Source of the DNA: an uncultured Lachnospiraceae bacterium
GTDB lineage: Bacteria; Bacillota; Clostridia; Lachnospirales; Lachnospiraceae
Assembly: GCA_902776305.1 (NCBI GenBank)
Contig: CACYPS010000001.1
Coordinates: 1 to 64,000, forward strand
DNA length: 64,000 nucleotides
Reading direction: 5' to 3'
Each line of letters opens with the position of its first letter. Within the stretch, counting starts at the first letter, position 1. The position numbers were made by a program, and so were the translations under genes. Shown here one piece after another: positions 8,661-17,612 of the stretch. Under the pieces are notes generated by a model. The model saw nothing but the letters and a program-made list of their open reading frames with translations, was not told where the DNA came from and did not search any database.

Positions 8661-11600
8661 ATGAAAAAAATTATCAGTGCCATATTAGTCATAACGCTTC
8701 TCATGAATGGGAGCGTATGTTTTGTGCAAGGATCAGAGAATATCTCAGACTATGTAACTGAAGAAGTGTTTTCTTCCGAATACTCTGATCCTGAAAACAA
8801 CGAGGCAAACATTCAAGAACAGAATATCGGCACATCCGACGAGCAGGAAGCTGTCGGGAATACTCTCGATGAGAGCACTGAAAGCACTACAGATGAAAGT
8901 TTCGATGGTGTTCCGGATGAGAGCACTTCTGACGTGACGGACGGTAATTCTATACCGGGAACGGATGAAAGCATGTCCGATTCATCAGACACTGACAGTA
9001 CGGAAACGCCGGCTGACCTGTGTCCGCTTGAACCGGGACTTTACTTTATTTCTGACGAGGCGCATACGGCCATGGTCAGCATCAAAGGAAATTCCAGCGC
9101 TGAACACACAAATGTTCAGATGGGGAAGTTCATAAGATCTAACGCCAGAATATTTGAGGTATCTCATACGGAAGACGGTACAAAATGCATTTTCAGAAGC
9201 CTTCATACCGGTCTTTACCTCGCTTCAGACGGTTCGGGTAATGCGGAGCAGGTCTCTGAACCTGTCGAATGGACAGTACAGAAAGAAGATGGGGCATGGA
9301 TCCTTTTTGATTCTTCAAATATGGGTCTTTATGCTGAAGCTGACGAAATCGGCGCCAATATCAGCACAAGTCAGTCCGGGACAAAATGGGATATTATACC
9401 TACAACTAAGATTTTCGGCGGTGCAATGGTAGATGTTAAGTGCCCTGAATCCGCGGAGCGCGCCAACGGTCAGGTAATTATCCCGAAAGCTGTTATTACA
9501 TTGTACGGCTATACCCTTGTAGAAGGTACTGATTACACTGTCAGCTTTAAGGATAATGGAGATACAGGAGAACTGACACTCACCGGAACCGGCGATTACA
9601 CCGGAACTATTCGGCGTACGGTAAGCATTTTCGAGTACCTTGTCCCTGAAGGAACATACAGACTCAGTGTCAGCGGTAATGCGAATACCTGTATAGGCAT
9701 CAAAAATAACGGCACAGATGACGGCGTTCAGATTGTGATGGGGTCGAAAATTGATTCAAATGTCCGTCTGCTTAGTCTGAATCATGCCGGGGAAGGATAC
9801 TACACAATCGAGAGTTACCACTCGAAAAAGTGTCTGATGCCTGAGAATACAAAGGTCAGAGCAGGTATCGTTCAGAAGAAGAAAACAGGCAGCGACCTCT
9901 TTTTATGGAGTATTACAAAAAAAGGGGATATTTACCTTATTCAAAATAAAAGGACGGGGACTTACCTCTGTGCAGCCGGAACTGCGTCCGCATCAAATGT
10001 CATCACAGGGAAGACGGGAAGCAAATGGAATCTTCTTAAGACAAAGCCTTATATTCGCGGCGCTATGGTGAGTTATTCTTACCAAAAGACAGCTGACTTC
10101 GATTATAAAGCCAAGGCGTTTAAGGAGCCTGCTGTCAAGGTGTCCATGTATGGCATGACGCTGAAAGCCGGAACGGATTATTCCGTGACATACGCGACCG
10201 ATATTGAAAATATGACAGGTACGGTCACCCTGAAAGGAAAGGGAAATTATCAGGGAAACTGTACATTGACATACAGCCTCCGTGCGGACGGTTCCAATGT
10301 ACTGCCGGATACACCTGAGGCTTATTTTGCGGCGAAAACCTTTTATATCAGACCTGCGGGTGAGAGCGGATCTTCCCTTGCGCTTGGCGGGACCAATGCG
10401 GTGAATGGGCTGGCAATCGTTCAAAAGACCGGGAACGGTGAGAAATTCCACTTTACCTATACAGGAGACGGACGCTATAAGATCCTTACACACAACATAA
10501 ACTTTGCCCTCTATGAAGGGGAAAAAGGCACTTCTCCGCTGACAATCCATAAGGCAGTGGATAAATTAGACAGCGAAATGTGGAGAATTAAGGATTGCGG
10601 CGACGGTACATATTCCATCGTGAGCGCAGTATCCGGATTTGCTGTGACAAGGATGGAGGACTCATACGTCCTTTATCCGGCCTGCTGTATGGATTCGCAG
10701 AAGTTCATTCTGGAGGAGACCGGTACAGCATGGAAGAACAGACAGGTCCTATCGAATTCTGTTAAAACATATACATCTGACGGCGTTTACGAGTGGACCT
10801 TTATCCCCAATACGAACACTACGGTCATCTGCCTTACGAAAGAAGATAACATTAAAGACGATACGATTTGCAGCGGAATCCGTCTGGATGTTCAGAAAAA
10901 TACGCTCTCGATTTTGAAGGGATTTTCAACTTTTTCCTTCTCAAAGGATCTTCCTGCCCTCAAAACCATTTCACTTTCCCAAAAAGGGATTACATTGCGC
11001 GCGGGAAATGAGTACTGTCTTACAATGACCCGGTCGAACGCATTCCATACAAAATGTGAATTGCTCGATGTTGCATCCGGCAAGCGTGCTTCCGCGCAGT
11101 ACAAATTCGAAGCAGGACGCGGATGGGGCATTGTGAAAACGCGTGTTGTGAGCGGTTCACTTAAAAAAAGTTCATTAAAGACATATACATCGGGAGAAGG
11201 ACAGCTGGTTGGCATAATCGGAGACAGTTTCACGGAAGCAGCCTCTCTTGGTTGGGGCTACGAGAACAGTTATGTCATTCAGGCAGAGAAACTGCTGCAG
11301 GACAGCATTGCAGCCTCCGCCAGGGGTGGTGCCAAGTCCGCCGAAGGAGTCGAGTGGCTGAAAAATTATTATCTGGATACCTATCATCCGAAGTATCTTG
11401 TGCTTGAATTCGGTATGAATGATGACAATTACAATTTATGGCTTTCAAATATAAGGGAGATGATCGCACTCACCGAAGCACACGGCATTACGCCGATCCT
11501 TATGACAGTACCGCCTTCAGGCCACTCACAGGTTAAGACCATTGCGCATCGAAAGATGTCTGAATGGGTCATGACTTCGGGATATCAGTACATAGATTTT

Positions 11601-11738
11601 GAATACTTTATGACCGAGAACGGTCAGCGGCAAAAGATGGATGTGAATAAGTACCTTCAGGATGGTACACACCCGGTTGCTGAGGTGCATGGTAAAATTG
11701 CACAGCAGCTGGCAGGCATTGTTCAATCGAGCCAGTGA
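8661..11738 (+). CDS. secreted multidomain SGNH/GDSL esterase with ricin-like lectin modules
   Basis: A 1025-residue exported protein: Sec signal peptide (about 1-26), an acidic Ser/Thr/Glu linker (30-120), then three ricin-type beta-trefoil-like modules (about 122-255, 330-470, 555-700) recognisable by GLYxxxx and W-terminated repeats. Two small beta domains lie between them, with the paired patterns GYTLVEGTDYTVSF and GMTLKAGTDYSVTY. After a jelly-roll-like region comes a C-terminal SGNH hydrolase: block I IGDSFTE with Ser856, a Gly-rich block near 887, block III GMND and block V DGTHP with Asp1001/His1004. It probably removes acyl groups from a plant or host polysaccharide, with the lectin modules binding it; substrate is unknown. 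No cell-wall anchor is visible. Good AAGGAG site. It is transcribed from far upstream, behind a MITE-like element. Confidence 0.88.
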   Translation: MKKIISAILVITLLMNGSVCFVQGSENISDYVTEEVFSSEYSDPENNEANIQEQNIGTSDEQEAVGNTLDESTESTTDESFDGVPDESTSDVTDGNSIPGTDESMSDSSDTDSTETPADLCPLEPGLYFISDEAHTAMVSIKGNSSAEHTNVQMGKFIRSNARIFEVSHTEDGTKCIFRSLHTGLYLASDGSGNAEQVSEPVEWTVQKEDGAWILFDSSNMGLYAEADEIGANISTSQSGTKWDIIPTTKIFGGAMVDVKCPESAERANGQVIIPKAVITLYGYTLVEGTDYTVSFKDNGDTGELTLTGTGDYTGTIRRTVSIFEYLVPEGTYRLSVSGNANTCIGIKNNGTDDGVQIVMGSKIDSNVRLLSLNHAGEGYYTIESYHSKKCLMPENTKVRAGIVQKKKTGSDLFLWSITKKGDIYLIQNKRTGTYLCAAGTASASNVITGKTGSKWNLLKTKPYIRGAMVSYSYQKTADFDYKAKAFKEPAVKVSMYGMTLKAGTDYSVTYATDIENMTGTVTLKGKGNYQGNCTLTYSLRADGSNVLPDTPEAYFAAKTFYIRPAGESGSSLALGGTNAVNGLAIVQKTGNGEKFHFTYTGDGRYKILTHNINFALYEGEKGTSPLTIHKAVDKLDSEMWRIKDCGDGTYSIVSAVSGFAVTRMEDSYVLYPACCMDSQKFILEETGTAWKNRQVLSNSVKTYTSDGVYEWTFIPNTNTTVICLTKEDNIKDDTICSGIRLDVQKNTLSILKGFSTFSFSKDLPALKTISLSQKGITLRAGNEYCLTMTRSNAFHTKCELLDVASGKRASAQYKFEAGRGWGIVKTRVVSGSLKKSSLKTYTSGEGQLVGIIGDSFTEAASLGWGYENSYVIQAEKLLQDSIAASARGGAKSAEGVEWLKNYYLDTYHPKYLVLEFGMNDDNYNLWLSNIREMIALTEAHGITPILMTVPPSGHSQVKTIAHRKMSEWVMTSGYQYIDFEYFMTENGQRQKMDVNKYLQDGTHPVAEVHGKIAQQLAGIVQSSQ

Positions 11739-11750
11739 TACCCAAAGAAT

Positions 11751-11797
11751 CAAGAACGCCTCGGCATTCTTGCCGCGCCGCGCTAAAGCGAGAATTC
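11751..11797. repeat. REP-like dispersed hairpin repeat, copy 2
   Basis: The stem CAAGAACGCC-TC-GGCATTCTTG (11751-11772) is followed by CCGCGCCGCGC and a small second hairpin. It is the same unit as at 7833 and 31884 and begins 12 bases after the stop of the esterase gene. Confidence 0.7.
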
Positions 11798-11817
11798 TGC
11801 GTCAGAGATTAAATAAG

Positions 11818-11905
11818 TAAAATAAAAGCCGATGCCTTGAAAGAGTAAAAGGGAATCCGGATAAGGATAGTTTTTTCTCAAAACAGGGCGTCGGCTTTTA
11901 TTTTA
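11818..11905 (+). terminator. long stem-loop, probable terminator of the esterase gene
   Basis: Arms of 19 bases (11818-11836 and 11887-11905, one mismatch) enclose a 50-base loop that itself can pair (GAGTAAAA with TTTTTTCTC). The descending arm is GGCGTCGG followed by a T-rich tract, so it can end transcription. The loop is much longer than in an ordinary terminator. Confidence 0.55.
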
Positions 11906-12022
11906 TCTGCGAATGCCCCTCGTAAATTATGGAATTCTGTTTATTTTCGTATATAATGATAATAACGTCAGTAGTTAAACATCACATTTACCTGTTCTAT
12001 CTGGTACTTAAGGAGCTGCTTT

Positions 12023-13372
12023 ATGGTCAATTTTCTACAACTAATAATTGCTGTTTACTTTAATGCTCTTGAGCCGCCTTACATCGCCCTCAGAATTCTG
12101 TATATGTTAGGTGCATGGGGGCTTCTTAAAAAGTCAGGTCTGAAACCCGCGTGGGCTCTTGTTCCGTGGGCGTGCGAATACCAGTTATCACGATGTGCCA
12201 ATCGTGAGCCGGAAGGACGTGTTTATTCTCTGACCGGCGTCGCCATCTCATTTCTCACAGCAGCCGAAGTATATCTGAGGCAGACTCGAAATATTTCGCT
12301 GTCTGTCCTCGTTCTTCCGCTCCTGATGTCTGTTGCCATTATGCGCACGATTTACACTCTGCGCGTATTTTCCGGATTTGTAGAGGTGTACGGGGTCAAA
12401 AAGACGTGGCTCATTCTCTGCATTTTCGATTCGACTGTTGTCATTCCGATGTTCGTCTGGGGATATGACAAGCGATATCAGCCGGAATGGGAAGTGGAGG
12501 ATCTTGCTGCTGAGATGAAGCGCCTTGCGACAGAAGGCAGCGCAGATGTCATGAGCGAGGGCCTGACGGTCAACCTGCAGGAAAGGAGTGTGAGGGAATT
12601 CCTGCACAAGAACATGCTGCTCAGGGATATTCATCTGGCTATCCCGAAAGGACACCTTGTCGTTCTGCTTGGAGGTTCAGGTGCCGGAAAGACGACTTTT
12701 CTGAATGCAGTGAACGGCTATGAAAAAGCGAAAGCTGAAATCATGCTGAACGGACATAATGTTTATACGCAGTATAAGGATATGCTCTATGAGGTCGGTG
12801 TAGTGCCGCAGTCAGAGATCATGCGGAACAAGGATACGGTGATCGGTACGATGCGCGATGTTGCAAAACTAAGGCTCTCTATCGATATACCTCTTCATGA
12901 ACGGCTGAAAAGGGTCGATGATGTCCTTGAAATCTTCGGGCTCACTCCCGTGAAGGAATACAAAGTCGAGAAACTTTCCGGAGGTCAGAAGAAGCGTCTG
13001 TCGATTGCCATGGAGCTGATTTCCAATCCATCTATTTTCATGCTGGATGAACCGGATTCGGGTCTCGACGGAGTCATGGCGCGGGAACTTTTTGTCCGGC
13101 TTCGGAAAATCGCGGATTCAGGAAAAATTGTTATAGCTATAACGCACAATCCCGACAGAATAATTGATCTTGTAGATGACGTGATCGTTCTTGCAAAGGA
13201 TTCCACTCGAACAGGCCGGCTCGCTTTTTACGGCAGCATTGCTGATGCCAGAAAATTCTTTAAGTGTGAAAGAATGGAAGAAATCCTGAAACTCATCAAT
13301 CAGAAAGATGAGGGCGGTGAAGGCCTCGCGGACGACTTTGTACTCAAGTATGCGGAGGTGGCAAATGGCTGA
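12023..13372 (+). CDS. ABC transporter ATPase with fused N-terminal membrane domain
   Basis: A 449-residue protein. Residues 1-150 form about five membrane segments, with PAWALVPWACEYQLSRC between the first two, resembling DUF5684-type membrane domains. From about 175 an ABC ATPase follows: Walker A GGSGAGKTT (about 216), signature LSGGQKKRLSIAMEL (about 319), Walker B IFMLDEPDSGLD and switch ITHN. The GYEKAKAEIMLNG segment after Walker A is of the ABCG (White) type. It would power export by the overlapping permease gene downstream. The fused membrane domain is not the permease, because the true ABC-2 permease follows. Start ATG has an AAGGAG site. The exported substrate is unknown. Confidence 0.88.
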   Translation: MVNFLQLIIAVYFNALEPPYIALRILYMLGAWGLLKKSGLKPAWALVPWACEYQLSRCANREPEGRVYSLTGVAISFLTAAEVYLRQTRNISLSVLVLPLLMSVAIMRTIYTLRVFSGFVEVYGVKKTWLILCIFDSTVVIPMFVWGYDKRYQPEWEVEDLAAEMKRLATEGSADVMSEGLTVNLQERSVREFLHKNMLLRDIHLAIPKGHLVVLLGGSGAGKTTFLNAVNGYEKAKAEIMLNGHNVYTQYKDMLYEVGVVPQSEIMRNKDTVIGTMRDVAKLRLSIDIPLHERLKRVDDVLEIFGLTPVKEYKVEKLSGGQKKRLSIAMELISNPSIFMLDEPDSGLDGVMARELFVRLRKIADSGKIVIAITHNPDRIIDLVDDVIVLAKDSTRTGRLAFYGSIADARKFFKCERMEEILKLINQKDEGGEGLADDFVLKYAEVANG

Positions 13373-14666
13373 CAAAAAAATAAATTCATCCAAACGACAT
13401 CTCACAATTCGCCATTGCGGCCGCTTTCAGCAGATCGGGGTCTTTTTTGTAAAGTTCTTCAGGCTCTTTATCTATCAGCGCGACTGGATCGTATTGCCGA
13501 TGGCAGCTCTCGTAGGCGGTATTGTCGGATTTGTCATCAGCAGCTACTTCATGGTGACAATGGAAGGAACGATGACGGGTGCATTTGTCCTGGTATGTAT
13601 CTGTGTCTGGAACGGTTCATTTAATTCCATACAGGCAGTCTGCCGGGAACGTGATGTAGTTAAGAGGGAGCACCGTTCCGGTCTGCATATCAGCTCCTAC
13701 ATCATAGCACATATGCTGTATCAGCTCGTGCTATGTCTGCTTCAGACGATCATCACGCTGGCGGTCACATATCTTGTGGGAGTGAAGTATCCGAGTGAAG
13801 GAATGCTGACAAAATGGTTCCTCCTTGATTTCGGTATCACAGTGCTTCTTATCACGTACGCGGCTGATATGCTTTCGCTGTGGATATCGACAATAGCCCG
13901 TACGACAACGATCGCAATGACAATTATGCCCTTTATGCTGGTTTGCCAGCTGATTTTCTCCGGCGGCATGATTCCGCTTCCTGAAGAGGTGAAAATACTC
14001 ACTGATCTCACGGTAGCCTGTCCGGGCTTCAAGGCAATGGCAGCTCAGACGGACACGAACAGCAAGCCCTACGGTTCGATCAACTCAATGCTCGGAACAG
14101 TCGAAGGCATGGAATTTGAGGTGAGAATGACTGTCGGCCAGATACTTGACCTTCTACGTGAAACGGATAATGAATCCATTAGGGATCTCCGTGAAACAGA
14201 AGTCAGCACGTACGTGACGCTTGGCGAAATCATCGATCAGCTCATTACATCCGATCAGTTTGAAGAGCTGCGTGCAGAGAATCTGACCGGTTTCAGAACG
14301 GTCGGTGATATTCTTATCATAATGAAAGAAGCTGATTTCATGGATAAGTACAAAGACATGGAGATCGGCGGGAAGACAACGCTTGGAGAAATCATTGATT
14401 ATCTGGCAACGGACGAATCTCTGGATGAGCTCAGAGCCAAGGAGATTGTTGTTGTGACGACAGTCGGGAAGGCAATGGACCTGGTCGGGAAGAATAAAAT
14501 CAGGAATCAGATCCGGAAGAGAGCGACTAAGATGAACTATCATCCGGATTATGAACACAGTACCGAGAATATACTTATGAATTGGCTCCATCTGCTGATA
14601 TTTGTTGCAGCGTTTTCGTTACTTGCAGTGGTTACGCTCGAATTTGTAGATAAAGATAAGAGATGA
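13365..14666 (+). CDS. ABC-2 type permease with five tandem 27-residue repeats in its last loop
   Basis: A 433-residue ABCG-type permease. The start is the ATG at 13365, behind GGAGGTGG and overlapping the ATPase gene by 8 bases, which implies coupled translation. Six membrane segments are predicted: about 40-60, 65-85, 110-135, 150-175, 180-205 and 405-425. Between the fifth and sixth lies an unusual hydrophilic loop. Residues 256-375 hold five repeats of about 27 residues beginning T[VL]G: TVGQILDLL, TLGEIIDQL, TVGDILIIM, TLGEIIDYL and TVGKAMDLV, most followed by a DELRAKE-like helix. In ABCG proteins this loop is extracytoplasmic. The repeats may form a helical sensor or docking domain; function unknown. 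With the ATPase it should form an exporter. Confidence 0.88.
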   Translation: MADKKINSSKRHLTIRHCGRFQQIGVFFVKFFRLFIYQRDWIVLPMAALVGGIVGFVISSYFMVTMEGTMTGAFVLVCICVWNGSFNSIQAVCRERDVVKREHRSGLHISSYIIAHMLYQLVLCLLQTIITLAVTYLVGVKYPSEGMLTKWFLLDFGITVLLITYAADMLSLWISTIARTTTIAMTIMPFMLVCQLIFSGGMIPLPEEVKILTDLTVACPGFKAMAAQTDTNSKPYGSINSMLGTVEGMEFEVRMTVGQILDLLRETDNESIRDLRETEVSTYVTLGEIIDQLITSDQFEELRAENLTGFRTVGDILIIMKEADFMDKYKDMEIGGKTTLGEIIDYLATDESLDELRAKEIVVVTTVGKAMDLVGKNKIRNQIRKRATKMNYHPDYEHSTENILMNWLHLLIFVAAFSLLAVVTLEFVDKDKR

Positions 14667-15024
14667 TGAAGAAAGGGCGTATTCTGTCAGGCCTGCCAAA
14701 GAGGGTGACGAGATAAAGTTCATTAAGGCTTATGTCAGAAATTACGATGGGAAATATGCATAAATCAATTGTTATGAACTTCAACAGAAATGCGAAAATA
14801 ACTAAAAATGTTGCATGCGCAACAGCTTAAAAATGTGGATATGGTAGAATTGATATAAGTAAATGAACTTGTTCAGCTGACATATCTGCTGGACAAAGAC
14901 GTGTTTCAGAGCACTATTCTGTGATTGCAGTGCCAAAAGTATTATTCTGACACCGAGCTTGTTTTAGTGGGAAGAGTGATGTCTGAGGCACGCTCTGCAT
15001 GAGTAAGAAGGAGGGATTATCTGC
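14667..15024 (+). promoter_or_regulatory. regulatory region of the molybdenum reductase cluster
   Basis: This 358-base gap holds no gene. A palindrome TGTTGC-ATGC-GCAACA (14809-14824) lies upstream of an extended -10 box TGGTAGAAT (14842-14850) that has no good -35 box. With a start near 14857 the palindrome is centred about 41 bases upstream, the classic place for class II activation by a Crp/Fnr protein, and such a protein is encoded at 22475. A second dyad (CTTGTTCAGC/GCTGGACAAAG, 14868-14898) falls just after the start point. I recognise no molybdenum-cofactor riboswitch. The first 140 bases show nothing. Confidence 0.5.
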
Positions 15025-17115
15025 ATGAAGAAAGTCCAATCATGTTGTAACTTCTGCGCGATCGACTGCAATTTAGACTTTTACGTGGAAGACAACAGAA
15101 TCGTGAAGACCGTTCCGACACCGGGCTATCCGGTCAATGACGGTTTTAGCTGCATCAAGGGAATTTCGCTGTCCAAGCAACAGACGACCGTGAAACCGGA
15201 TGCGCTTCCCAAGATCAGACAGGCAGACGGCACGATGAAGGAAGTTCCCTGGGAGGAGGGATTCCGCTATGTGGCTGACAAATTGAAGGAACTTCAGGCA
15301 AAATACGGCAGAGAGTCGGTTGCCGGCATAAGTACCGGTCAGCTTACTTTGGAAGAGTTCGCTATCTTCGGACATGTCATGAGAAATTATCTTCAGACTA
15401 ACGTTGACGGAAATACGAGACTCTGCATGGCTTCAGCCGCTGTCGCTCACAAGATGACGTACGGTTATGACGCACCGGGGTATACGCTGAAGGATCTCGA
15501 ACTCTCAGATACCATTATCTTTATCGGTTCCAATCCGATCGTCGCACATCCGATCATCTGGGGCAGAGTCCAGCAGAACAAGGTACCCGGACATAAGGTC
15601 ATAGTCATTGATCCGAGGAGAAGCGAGACGGCAAAGAACGCGGATTACTGGTACGGCATTACGCCGAGAAGCGATCTGTATCTCATTTATACAATTTCGA
15701 ATATTCTCATCGAGAATGACTGGATCGATCACAAGTTCATCGAGGAACATACGAATCACTTCGAAGAATTTGCGGAATTTGTCAAAGCCTTCACGCTCGA
15801 GAGGGGCGTCAGACATACGGGTCTGTCGAAGGAACAGATTATGGAGCTTGTCGATCTGATCCACAACGGGAAGAAGGTATCCTTCTGGTGGACGATGGGC
15901 GTCAATCAGGGATATGAGGCTGTTCGGACAGCGAACGGCATTATGAATCTTGCTCTGATGACCGGCAACATCGGTAAGCCGGGAACCGGCGGCAATTCCA
16001 TCACAGGCCAGTGTAACGCGATGGGATCCCGTCTGTTCTCCAACACGACATGCCTCTTCGGCGGCGGAGATTTCGGGGATGAAAACGAGAGAAAACGGCT
16101 CGCTGACATTATCGGAATCGATCCGGATCTCATGGCCAAAAAGCCGACGATTCCCTACAACAAGATCGTGGAAGGCATCAACGCCGGTGAAATCAAAGGT
16201 CTGTGGATCCTGTGTACGAACCCGAGACACAGCTGGACCAATAATGAGACCTTTGCGGAAGCGACAAAGAAACTCGAGCTTTTCGTTGTTCAGGACATTT
16301 ATGACACAATCGAGAGTGCAGAGGATGCCACGGTATACTTCCCTGTTGTTCCGGGTATCAAGAAGGCCGGCACTTATATCAATCTTGAGAGACGTATGTC
16401 CGCAATGAGGCCGGTCCTTAAGAGAGGCGAGAACGAGATTTCCGATTATGAATGTATACTGGGCGTTGCGAAAGCACTCGGAATGGGGAAGGCAATCGAA
16501 CGGTGGGAGACTCCGGAAGAGTGCTTTAATATGCTCCGTAGGATCTCTGTAGGTAAACCGTGTGATTTCTCAGGTGTCACATGGGACGGTCTTACCGATT
16601 CACACGGAATCCAGTGGCCGTACCCGGCGGGGCGCGAGGAGGAATTCAGCGCCGAGGAGAGAAGGCTTTACTCCGACGGTAAGTTCTTCACGCCGAATCA
16701 GAGAGCGAATTTCGTGTTCGAGGAGCCGCAGCCGAACCCGTATGTGCCGAATGAGGAGTTCCCGCTCATTTTCAATACAGGACGCGGCACGGTAGGTCAG
16801 TGGCATACACAGAGCAGAACGAAGGAAGTCCGCTTTGTGGAAGATGTATCAAGCAAGAAGGCCTATCTGTTCATGAATACAAAGCAGGCCGAGGAGAACG
16901 ACATTCATCATATGGATGTAGTGCGCGTCTATTCGGTTAATGGGCAGAATGCCGATTTCCATGTAAAGATAACGGATGACGTTCCTTACAATCAGCTCTA
17001 TGCGCCGATCCATTATATCGAATGCAATAAGCTGACGCCGTCAAGTTATGATAAGTACTCCAGAGAACCCAATTATAAGGGCGCTACCTGCAGATTCGAG
17101 AAAATCACGCAGTAA
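15025..17115 (+). CDS. cytoplasmic molybdopterin oxidoreductase, nitrate-reductase-like catalytic subunit
   Basis: A 696-residue bis-MGD Mo enzyme of the NasA/NapA/FdhF superfamily. A [4Fe-4S] motif is formed by Cys8, Cys11, Cys15 and Cys43. Cys134 in NTRLCMASAA is the likely Mo ligand, so it is a Cys-type, not selenocysteine, enzyme. The following GYDAPGYTL stretch is nearer to assimilatory nitrate reductases than to formate dehydrogenases. The C-terminal MGD-binding domain begins near 580 (FNTGRGTVGQWHTQSRT). There is no Tat signal, so it acts in the cytoplasm. It is followed by a ferredoxin subunit and an NAD(P)H flavoprotein, resembling the clostridial nitrate reductase layout. Nitrate is the best guess for substrate; another oxyanion or sulfur compound remains possible. 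AAGGAGG site present. Confidence 0.85.
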   Translation: MKKVQSCCNFCAIDCNLDFYVEDNRIVKTVPTPGYPVNDGFSCIKGISLSKQQTTVKPDALPKIRQADGTMKEVPWEEGFRYVADKLKELQAKYGRESVAGISTGQLTLEEFAIFGHVMRNYLQTNVDGNTRLCMASAAVAHKMTYGYDAPGYTLKDLELSDTIIFIGSNPIVAHPIIWGRVQQNKVPGHKVIVIDPRRSETAKNADYWYGITPRSDLYLIYTISNILIENDWIDHKFIEEHTNHFEEFAEFVKAFTLERGVRHTGLSKEQIMELVDLIHNGKKVSFWWTMGVNQGYEAVRTANGIMNLALMTGNIGKPGTGGNSITGQCNAMGSRLFSNTTCLFGGGDFGDENERKRLADIIGIDPDLMAKKPTIPYNKIVEGINAGEIKGLWILCTNPRHSWTNNETFAEATKKLELFVVQDIYDTIESAEDATVYFPVVPGIKKAGTYINLERRMSAMRPVLKRGENEISDYECILGVAKALGMGKAIERWETPEECFNMLRRISVGKPCDFSGVTWDGLTDSHGIQWPYPAGREEEFSAEERRLYSDGKFFTPNQRANFVFEEPQPNPYVPNEEFPLIFNTGRGTVGQWHTQSRTKEVRFVEDVSSKKAYLFMNTKQAEENDIHHMDVVRVYSVNGQNADFHVKITDDVPYNQLYAPIHYIECNKLTPSSYDKYSREPNYKGATCRFEKITQ

Positions 17116-17182
17116 AGCAGGCGGACCCGATCGAGAGAAAAAGTGAATCGAATAAGGAATCAGATGGAGGAAATGAAAAAAT

Positions 17183-17611
17183 ATGAAAAGAATTAAAATT
17201 GACCGCAGCCGCTGCATCGGATGTCTTACATGCGTAACGGCATGTATCGTAAGTCATCAAAGCGAGAGCAGTGACGCGAGAAACCGTGTTGTTATCGACA
17301 GTGGCACGAATCCGGCACCGATTTTCTGCAGACACTGCGAGCATCCGGAATGCACCTACACATGCATGACGGGAGCGATGAAGAAAGATCTTGAGACAGG
17401 CTATGTATGTTACGATAAGGAACAATGCGCGAGCTGCTATATGTGTGTAATGTCATGTCCCTACGGTGTTCTTAAACCGGACAGTATCGGTCATCTTGAG
17501 ATCATGAAATGCAATATGTGCGTCCACAGAAGTGAGGACGGCAAGACCGCAAATCCCATGTGTGTGGAAAAATGTCCCATGCATGCTATTACATTGGTGG
17601 AGGTGAACTGA
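17183..17611 (+). CDS. four-cluster ferredoxin-type electron transfer subunit
   Basis: A 142-residue iron-sulfur protein of the HycB/CooF/DmsB type. Sixteen Cys are arranged in four groups: CIGCLTCVTAC, CRHCEHPEC with TYTC, CASCYMCVMSCP, and CNMC with CVEKCP, enough for four [4Fe-4S] clusters. It would carry electrons between the flavoprotein encoded one base downstream and the Mo subunit upstream. No signal sequence or membrane segment is present, in line with a soluble cytoplasmic complex. A GGAGG site lies before the start; the 67-base gap from the Mo gene holds no terminator. Confidence 0.9.
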   Translation: MKRIKIDRSRCIGCLTCVTACIVSHQSESSDARNRVVIDSGTNPAPIFCRHCEHPECTYTCMTGAMKKDLETGYVCYDKEQCASCYMCVMSCPYGVLKPDSIGHLEIMKCNMCVHRSEDGKTANPMCVEKCPMHAITLVEVN

Positions 17612-17612
17612 T

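Noticed and set aside
14951-14975. Partial match GTTTTAGT-GGGAAG to the MITE end near 14960
   Set aside because: The two halves of the terminal repeat are in the wrong order and no partner end is present; likely chance.
14667-15024. Possible molybdenum-cofactor riboswitch before the Mo reductase
   Set aside because: I could not fit the conserved Moco-element core; the dyads present are better explained as protein sites or simple hairpins.
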